Program-made: the position numbers and the translations under genes | Part shown: positions 54,101 through 63,100 of the stretch, piece after piece | Position numbering within the stretch: the stretch's first letter is position 1 | Layout of the letters: the number at the start of each line of letters is the position of its first letter | Assembly (NCBI GenBank): GCA_032622095.1 | Contig: CP136063.1 | Span: 149,537,379 to 149,601,378 of the forward strand | DNA length: 64,000 bases | Direction of reading: 5' to 3' | Source of the DNA: Siphonodentalium dalli | Lineage: Eukaryota > Mollusca > Scaphopoda > Gadilida > Siphonodentaliidae | The notes under the pieces: generated by a model | What the model was told of the DNA's origin: nothing | What the model saw: the letters and a program-made list of their open reading frames with translations, nothing else | The model's database searches: none

Positions 54101-57100
54101 ACTTATATTATTTGGTTGGTTCTTTAATTGCATATACCGGTAAGCTTACATCATACTATTTCTTCTATTTTGATGACTTGACCAGTCAGCGAGATCGATG
54201 GTGCTTCAATGACCTATTCTGTCAAAATTTCTTTCATGTTTTTCTATGAACCCAGAAGTGTCATGCAATTAAGGATTTTGTGAGAAAATTAAATGGACAA
54301 GCTATATTTTCAAAGTATCTTTCTTGTTGCTTCTTTCCTTGAATTTCCAGTGAAATACACAAACCCGTATTTTTACAATTGAGGGTAAAATATAAGGAAA
54401 ATTTTTAATAGTTTTCGTAAACTAATTAATTATGACTGACCATACAATCTGTTTCATTAAAATATGTGTAACATATAGAATCTAACGACAATATGCCTTA
54501 ATAAATTATGTACATTTCTACACCCGTTTTGACTATATTTACATCCCTAAGATATCCCAACATTTGATGTAGGGAATCCCTCAGACCTCATGCCCTAGTT
54601 CGGAGAAGGGAGGACATAATCTGCTCAAATATTAATTGTGAAGACAGTCTTTTGTTTTCTAAATAGCTGTCATGTGACATATTTTCAGGTTGCTACCTGT
54701 TATTATTTGTTGCAACACATGCCAACATTTATTTTTATGAAGAAAAAAAATGTCATAAATCAGTTTGAAAATAGACACAAGTCTAGTAGACCTGAAGTTT
54801 TGCTATGGCTGAAGCCCAAACCTGGCTGATTAATCTCAAATACATGAACAATTCTAGGGTTATATATGTTAAATAGCATTGATAATAGTGCAACAATACC
54901 CTGAATTTGCCAGGATTCTTCAAAGTACAAATAAAGATTTAACCATTCCAATGTAAACTTTTATAATTTAATAAGGGAATCCATTTAGTAATCAAACAAT
55001 TGTTATCATTCCAGCAAACTAAGGCTTTACCAATGAAGACCAGGCACACATCTCTCAGTACAGCAGAATATTTATTGAAGGGCAAGACTAGTCCAGATCA
55101 TCGACCGACCAGTGTACTCAGTCATAAAAAGCAGAAAGAGAGAGATGAGCAACAGTTTCCACGTAAGCATCCATTTGCCATACCAATAGTTTTTTTTTAC
55201 CCTTAATCGCTCTCTATAGCTGACTTTTTCAAACTAGGAAATTTGACATCGATGTGATCTACTATGTATATGTGACCTTAGTCTGGTCTGAATTACAGAA
55301 GAAGTCTTTATTTTTGACTGTCCACTGCCATTTTGGTCTAGATAGAACAGACGGTTGATGGCTGTTATGGTCACTAATGGTTAAACATTGGATGATTATT
55401 TGTTGCCTATTGTTTTCTTTCATTTATTTTTACCCCTTATCTGACTTTGTCCCTGTATACTAGGGTGATAAAAATATCAACCCTATAGTGAGTTTAGATT
55501 GCTATTTATTATGATGATAATGTTAATCTCTTACATGGCTATATATATTTTACTACTGGGAGAAAAAAAATGTTCACTATCCCTTAGATCGCTATTATCT
55601 GTTGGCTATGATCACAGTTTCTGACAAATCGTTATAATGTGAATGGCTTCAAATTCATTTGGATCAGTTTACGTGATTCATCCATTTATGATGACAAAAA
55701 TGTCCACTATCCCTTAGATGGCTATTAGCTATTGGCTATGATCACAGTTTCTTACAAATCGTTATAATGTGAATGGCTTCAAATTCATTCATATTAATTT
55801 TCGTGATTCATCCATTTATGACTTTTTCGTGGGTTTCGTAAATTTGTGGGTCCGCCGTAGTACCTCCAAACACCCAATGATAAAATTAAAATCCAAATTT
55901 TAGAAGTGCAGCCACCTCAACGAGGCGCCAGAAAGTTCACATCTACACTATAGGTGTAATTAGCACATCGCATGTCCAAGCTTTTATTGTTGACTATCAA
56001 GAATGTTAACAACGGGATAGTATTACATAAGCCTACATCAAGCTAGGTGAAAGTCACTCTCTTCTCAAAACAATCAATGGGGATTATTTTACCGAAGCCA
56101 ACATCTGATTAATCTCACGCCAACACAGCTGTCGCTTCGCTCGTTCCTTTGTGATCTTCAATTTAGGTATGAATGCAAGAATCATAACTTCGATAATCAG
56201 TGGCTGGCACTTCGAAATGCCTTAAAAATTAAATAATATATTGAAAACCCTATACTTTCAGGCTCAAAGTAGGGTCCTGCAAATTGCAGATTTTGATCGA
56301 ATCGAATATCGAATCGAATTCAGGAAATCGAATCGAATATCGAATCTAATATCGATTCGAATCATATCTGTATGTTGTATTCTCAATTGGGCATGTTTTG
56401 TCAACGATTAGACGATTTGTGAAACGTTCCATGAACTACATGCAAAAAAGTTAAATCATAACTTATGTGGCGATGAACCGTCATTTGCAATACTATTAAC
56501 TTCAATTGATAATTGATTAAAACGTCCAAGCGGCCCTCACGACGATTAATATATAACCACTAAACGGATTATTGGAACTAAAATCACGCAAAATTTGTAC
56601 AGATTGCATGTGCATGCAAAATTGCAAATCAACATTCGGAATCACCCGTTGTTATAAAATTGAAGATGCAACAACAGTCGCAGTGTAGCCTGTTTATGTA
56701 ATGTTGGATGCTTCTTGGACAGATGATTCCATAGGTGGGTCGTTGTCCCAGATGCTTACGATTTTTCCGCCAAGGAAAGCCCTCAACTGAACTATATGGA
56801 TTACGTCTCCGGCCTTGTGTCAATCAGGAGGGTTAAAATTTTATTGCTGTGCCGACCCCACTCACACCCGTGTTCAGATTAGTCGCGCATGAATACACCC
56901 GCATTCTATCTATTTTCTAGTCAGTTTTTAATTCCTCCTCGCCAGGACAGGATCGTTTCTATTTCTCAAGGTTGTATCTTGTGTTGCGAGTTTATCGACT
57001 CATTATTTATTGTTGATATTACAAACTTGCAATTTATTGTACCCGATAGTTAATTAATATTTCTCACATCTGAAACGGGAACTTTTTCGTTTCATTGTAT

Positions 57101-60100
57101 CCGTAATTTGTTTCCGTGTTTTTTGTTTTCCTCAAGACGGCTTTATCTTCAAACAATAGGAATTAAGATTGCCATCTTGACAATGACTAAAGAAGCACAT
57201 AGCTTACTTGTGGCAAAACCACATATTGCATTTTGTGCCACATATACGGCGTGATGACTATCATGACTTACAATTGAGGACGCAATGTAGTACGGTATGC
57301 GATATCTCCTAATTTCGTGCTACACGTGTTCACTTTACATAAGTTTCCGTCGACTCGCTTCGGTTATTTAGTAAGTTCCGTTGCTTTGTATCAGAACGTA
57401 TACTGCCAAATCATACATGGAACTGCTCTGTTAATTCGCAGAAAGTTGCACAGGACAGCAATATCCTCCTTTGTAATAATTTACATGAATAAATACGAAA
57501 GATAGTCCTTGTTATCAGATGACAATTCACATTTCTTTCGACTGAGCGATCTGTAACATTGTTTTAACGATCAATACCTGCGAATCTATGCCCGCCAGTA
57601 TGTATGAACGTGTGGTCTTGTATTAGACACATGGCAAATATAATAAAACATTACAGCGACTTCAAGGTATTTAGAAAATTCTGCCTTGTCTATCGCGATT
57701 AAATATCCTATAACTCATTGTATCATCAGTACAATAGTTACTAACACTCCGTAACAGGGAGATTGTATTCGTTATCACATATATAACCACACTTCAAATT
57801 GATGTGTTGTCTGACGATCTAAATATCGTGTTGCATTCTTTACATTCATATATGTACAGTTTGGGTTACTACGAAATATCGATCACCGACTGCAATGAAG
57901 TGAAAACGTTGTAACTTGACACTCCAGCTACACTTGGCTCACTTTACTTAAACAATGGTGATTCTACCCATGGTAAGAACATTTTGGAGCCATCTTGGAT
58001 GTTCGCCTTGAAGCGAGACCACTGGCATACTTGTGGAGAGTAACCATCTCCAATGGGAACTTGGCAAATACGGGAAAGCTTTGTCTTCAATATGGAACAC
58101 CTTGTTCATAAGGGCATGGTCAGGATGTTGCAACGATTTATTGGGTTGCCAGCGTCGCACTGAATTTAATTAGATCGATGTTTCTCCTTCTTATCATCCG
58201 CCAGATGATTTAAGATTTACGCCGCACATGGGTTGGCAATTAGAATTGTCAATCTTTGTGATGTAACGACTGTGATCAGAAGATGTCACCAACTTGAAAC
58301 ATCTGACCTCTTATCCTCAGACATTAGTGTTTGTCGATACATTCAATTTTTCGGTCCCATTGACATATTATGGTTTAAGTGCCTCAATGCCATCTTACCG
58401 TAGGACCTAATATGCCTCGGCATTGGCGAGCTTGCAATATGTATTGCACGCCGTAATAGTTCCATACATTGTACATGACAATCATATGGTATCAGGGCCT
58501 CATGTATGCTGTCAGAACTGACTATGCTTACATATGGTGAACAGTTTTCATCCCAATACTGACATACTTTGCGGTTTCATCAGTGAATAATAACGGCAAA
58601 CAGCGAAATAGAAAGAATAAATATTGTCACGTGCTCCAGATTCACTGCCAATAGTCTTTCCAATAGAGCCCATCACTTGGCTCATTAACTTCTATTTCCA
58701 CATATATCGAAACGATAATCTGCCAAATATCTTTCACTCATGTATGACGCGCAGTTACATGCAACACATTTATATTGCGCAGAATATCAGAAAGGACTGC
58801 ATTTGTATTGTTACATTGTCTAAAGCGAGATTACATGCGCAGCGTTTATATTGCGCACATCTACTGCCAATATATTTCCAAAGAGGCCAAGACATGGCTC
58901 TTCGTCTATTGTCACATATCCAATGATTATCTGGCAAAACGATTCGATACAATCATAACGAAAATGAAGGCATTTGTATCGTCGCGTCCGCTGTCAGCGC
59001 ACTTTCCTAACGGAAACCGCCTAGTTCTTGCCCATGTGCATTCGGAACTCATCGTCCTCATATATGAGAAAAGACAGTATCTTACCTGTCATAGCAGGTA
59101 AGATCACGTGGCCAGGGGTATAATGTGATTTTATATTAAACTTACTTTCTACTCAATAACCTACTGATTGTATTGTATTATGTATATTAACCTTGCTTTG
59201 TTATAACTAACAGAATGTCTTGCAGTCGAACGTGATTCAAATTTGATGGCCACACACCGTGCAGGTTGCTCATTCACGGGTGTATTACTTGTTATAGTTG
59301 GGTGAGGGCATATTAGTCAATGATTACCTACTTTGAGCAACCGTACCAGTCTTTACCTCGGGCAGGACCAGTTCTGCCCCCCCGGTCCTGCTACGGCAGT
59401 GTGAACCAATGGTAGGCGGGTGCTGCAAGTGGTTGATTCGGGAAACCAATCTTCACGGGCGATTGCTCCGGCACCTTTCTCTCAGTGGTAGTGTCAATAC
59501 GATTATTAAATTTCGAGAAAATTCACATCGATACACTATTATTCCACATAGAGTGAAATTTCCATCAGTATTTGATTTCGGCCTGGATTCCTGCCACGAA
59601 GATCTGTTTTTAGGCCATCACGATTATTGGGCACCTGGGAATAGTCTTTGGCGGCTGTTCTGGGTGGGGAAGACTCGTTGTCACGTGACGCTCTTGCTCT
59701 CATAGACATAGCGCACCAGCCAAATGGCCTTCTGACTCTTCCCCATGGTGCAGTGGCCCACATCATTACAAGATGGGGTCCAGTCGATCGCCTGGAATCG
59801 TAATACCTTCGGGATACATCCGGGCCTGCTCCTCCGCCGTCATATGATCATAGTGGTATGTCATCGACATTTATTCCAGTTTGGTCAGGACCACGTGCAT
59901 TGGGGGATTCCATGGAAGGGGCTTCCTCTGATCAAATGGCTCATCAGAACTTATTCCCTCTGGCCTTGGGCGGCGCAGCTTATTCTACATGGGCCATTGC
60001 TGATGCCCCAGAATTTGAGGGGGGGGGGGGGGTGACCTTGGACAGGACATAGCTCCTTATCCCAAATGCAAGAGCATTTGTCTTGCGTCGAACCATTTCA

Positions 60101-63100
60101 GAGTAGGCCTCTTCCACAGTCTGGTATCCCAACTTGATGCAGCCAATTTTGTTGGCTGGCGTCGATCCTGACATGCTTCTCTGCATCACGTGGCGTCGGC
60201 AGGTTTGACGACGATGAGCAAGAATCGCGGGTCGACAGTGGGTCATCAGGCACACTGTCGGACGAGGATTCTGACGTTCCGCTGTTAAGTGATTTTGTAC
60301 AGGATGAGGATACAGGTTGATATCTTATATTGCTTCATTTAATTCAACAATTTGCGATAAAGTACCAGTATTTACCTCAGTCAGGAAAGCTCCAACACTA
60401 GTCTTTGGAGGATGTTCTGGGTGGGGAAGACTTGTTGTTGCATGCCTCCAAGAGCTGCTCCAGCCAAACAGCCTTCTGCCTCTTCCCACGGTGCAGTGGC
60501 CCACATCTCCACAAGATGGGGTCCAGTCGCTCCCCTGGAATTGTACACCTTCGGGATACCTCTAGGCCACTCCTCCAACGGTAGGAAAGAAAGGCTGAAT
60601 GTTCTGGGTGGGGAAGACTTGTTGTTGCGTGCCTCCAAGAGCTGCACCAGCCAAATGGCCTTCTGACTCTTCCCCACGGTGCAGTGGCCCACATCTCCAC
60701 AAGATGGGGTCCAATCAATCCCCTGGAATCGTAATACCTTCGGGATACCTCCAGGCCACTCCTTCAACGGTCATTTTGCAACTTTGATCATTCTGCTAAA
60801 TTTGATCATTTTGAAATGTTCCTGAAACTTGTCATGTGCGCCATCATAGATCACTGATGCTTCTATGCTTGTTCATCAAGTCCTCGGTGGTGTTCTCTAA
60901 TTCCATATATATTGGTATGCAATGATACCTTGGATCATGATTGTGTTCCCTGCTCTCTACATTATACGAGGCTGGAGTAAGGATTTGTGGCATGATATAA
61001 TGAAACATCATACCTCGCTATGATATCTGCAGCATATCATTTTTATATCTGGTTTGTGTATCACAGGGAGCAAATTACTTTCGAAATTTTGATTAGCAAA
61101 TAATCTCACATTGACATGATTAGATAGCATTTTTATAACATCATATAAAAATTCCTCGCTATTACCGGTATCCACATTTCAGTAGCAAATCGCGATGCGA
61201 TTCCAGTTAATTTGCTCCCTGGTGTATCATAAGCATTCTGATATCTTATGGCATACACAATGGCTGCATGTGACAGCAGTTCATAATGTGAACTGTCGAG
61301 AGAGCGAAGAAGATGACAAAGAGAATAGGATGAAGCGACGGAAGAAGTGAAGGAAAAGAAGTCTCTTCAAAAGTTATACTTGCTTGGTTGTCTCGCTAGC
61401 ATGAATTATATGGCACTACCTGGGATGTTTCTTCCAAAAACAAGGGGGGGGGGGGTGGGCGGTACACATTTGAGCAATGTCGGAATCTGAATTGGGAGCT
61501 CTTTCAAGTAACATAATCATATCTGATTCATGACTAAATCACATTTACATGAAACTTGTTTCGGAAGAGTACATTCCCATCGAATTTGGATATTAATTAA
61601 CTTTATTGCTCGTGCCTCCTCCTGGGCTTGCATTCTAATCCATATAGTTCAGTTGAGGGCTTTCCTTGGCAGAAAAATATAATTTTTAAAATTAAAATTA
61701 CTTTTTCCTTAAGGGAAGCCCGAAACTGAACTATCATAGATCCCTCCCATGGTGGTGCCATTCCCAACCCCGCGACTCGCAAATCTCATGATTAAGTCGG
61801 AAATAAAAAACTGACTAGAAAATAGATAGAATGCGGGTGTATTCATGCGCGACTAATCTGAACACGGGTATGAGTGGGGTCGGCACAGCAATAAAATTTG
61901 AACCCTCCTGATTGACACAAGGCCGGAGACGTAATCCATATAGTTCAGTTTCGGGCTTCCCTTTAGGAAAAAGTAATTTTAATTTTAAAAATTATATTTA
62001 TACACCATGTTGCATTCATCACATGTGTAAGCCTGCAGCTTTATCATGTTTAAAATAAACATGAATAACGGATGACGCTTTGTCAAGTGTCAAAGAACAC
62101 TCCGAAATTGAAAGTAAACTTCAAAAGAAAACACCGCCAAAATTCAGTTTTCGATGCCAGGAACACGTGTTGTTTAAACTCTGAGCTATATTACATAACG
62201 CGGAATCTGAGACGGATAGACCGCGGATAACGCTAGCGGTTGATCAGTCTCATAGCTATTATAATTTATGCGCATCGTCGGTCCATCGGCGATCTCCGAG
62301 CTTTTGGCTACCATGTTCAGACGTATTTAGTTGTCCTATAGTGGCTAATTACTTATATTTAATATATATAATCGTGATGTACAATGAGAATCATAAGGTA
62401 CATATATACATCATTTTCTGTAATTAAATGGCACAAAACAGCTAAGATCGACGTGTGTACCTGCCCGTAAACAGTCTACTTTTCCATCAGTGTATATTCA
62501 AAATTTCGAGTTGGCAATTTCGAATCGAATTCTATCCGAATTTGACTTTCAAATCGAATCTCGAATCGAATATCGAATATTCGCAGGACCCTAGCTCAAA
62601 GTATAGGTTCCTACATTAACATTAACCCTGAACAATATGCAAAATAAATCAATTACCCCGTACCCGAGCGATCATTCTTATTTGTCCAGTCTTATATTCC
62701 ACGAGAATGTCAATATAAATATATTAGTTTGCTTAACCACATCACAACATTTTTCAGTCACAGTCCCAGTCACACAGTCTCAGGCGAGCATTGTGTATTT
62801 TCCCCAATTGCTGTCGAACCAATATTCACAATATATACAATACGCTCTCAATATGGTTAAATTTACTAATTATATTGTTTAAGGTAAACTAAGAACTTAA
62901 ATCAATTAAAGCTGCACAAAGTGTTTAGAATATTGATTCTGCAAACCTTAAGTATTACAAACGATCAACCACTTTAGCTGTTTAATGAGGGAAATTTAAT
63001 GTTATTCTGAGACAAAAAATAATCTATTTGTTTTTTATCACCATTGTTGTAGCTAAAGAAAGTCCATTTTCTGGCAAAAATATGTCAAGGCAGTACCTAG

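Larger units (their letters stand above)
56761..61997. mobile_element. DIRS-like element copy C (5.2 kb)
   Basis: The left terminus (CCGCCAAGGAAAGCCCTCAA, CTGAACTATATGGATTACGT, CTCCGGCCTTGTGTCAATCA) is inverted at the right terminus (TGATTGACACAAGGCCGGAG ... CATATAGTTCAGTTTCGGGC to about 61997), with matching arms of about 170 bp. The internal complementary region at 61635-61735 is the complement of the left end (ATAGTTCAGTTGAGGGCTTT CCTTGG) followed directly by the complement of the right end (TTTTCCTTAAGGGAAGCCCG AAACTGAACT). The outermost parts of the two ends differ from each other, as in DIRS. The host hAT copy at 43921 shows the uninterrupted site, and no target duplication is evident, consistent with recombinase-mediated integration. 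No intact RT or recombinase frame remains. Confidence 0.8.
56270..62593. mobile_element. hAT-like element, AATCGAATC family copy 2, with perfect TSD
   Basis: The tips TAGGGTCCTGCAAATT and ATTCGCAGGACCCTA are flanked by the exact 8-bp duplication GCTCAAAG (56262-56269, 62594-62601). AATCGAATATCGAATC arrays lie inside both tips. Left 490 bp and right 600 bp match the copy at 43921-45307. Its 6324 bp length is due to DIRS-like copy C inserted near 56761. No transposase is seen. Confidence 0.9.

Noticed and set aside
60020-61460. Long G-runs (60020-60032, 61444-61456) as quadruplex-type regulatory sites
   Set aside because: They are simple homopolymer-like runs within a decayed retroelement, prone to assembly error, with no positional relation to a promoter.
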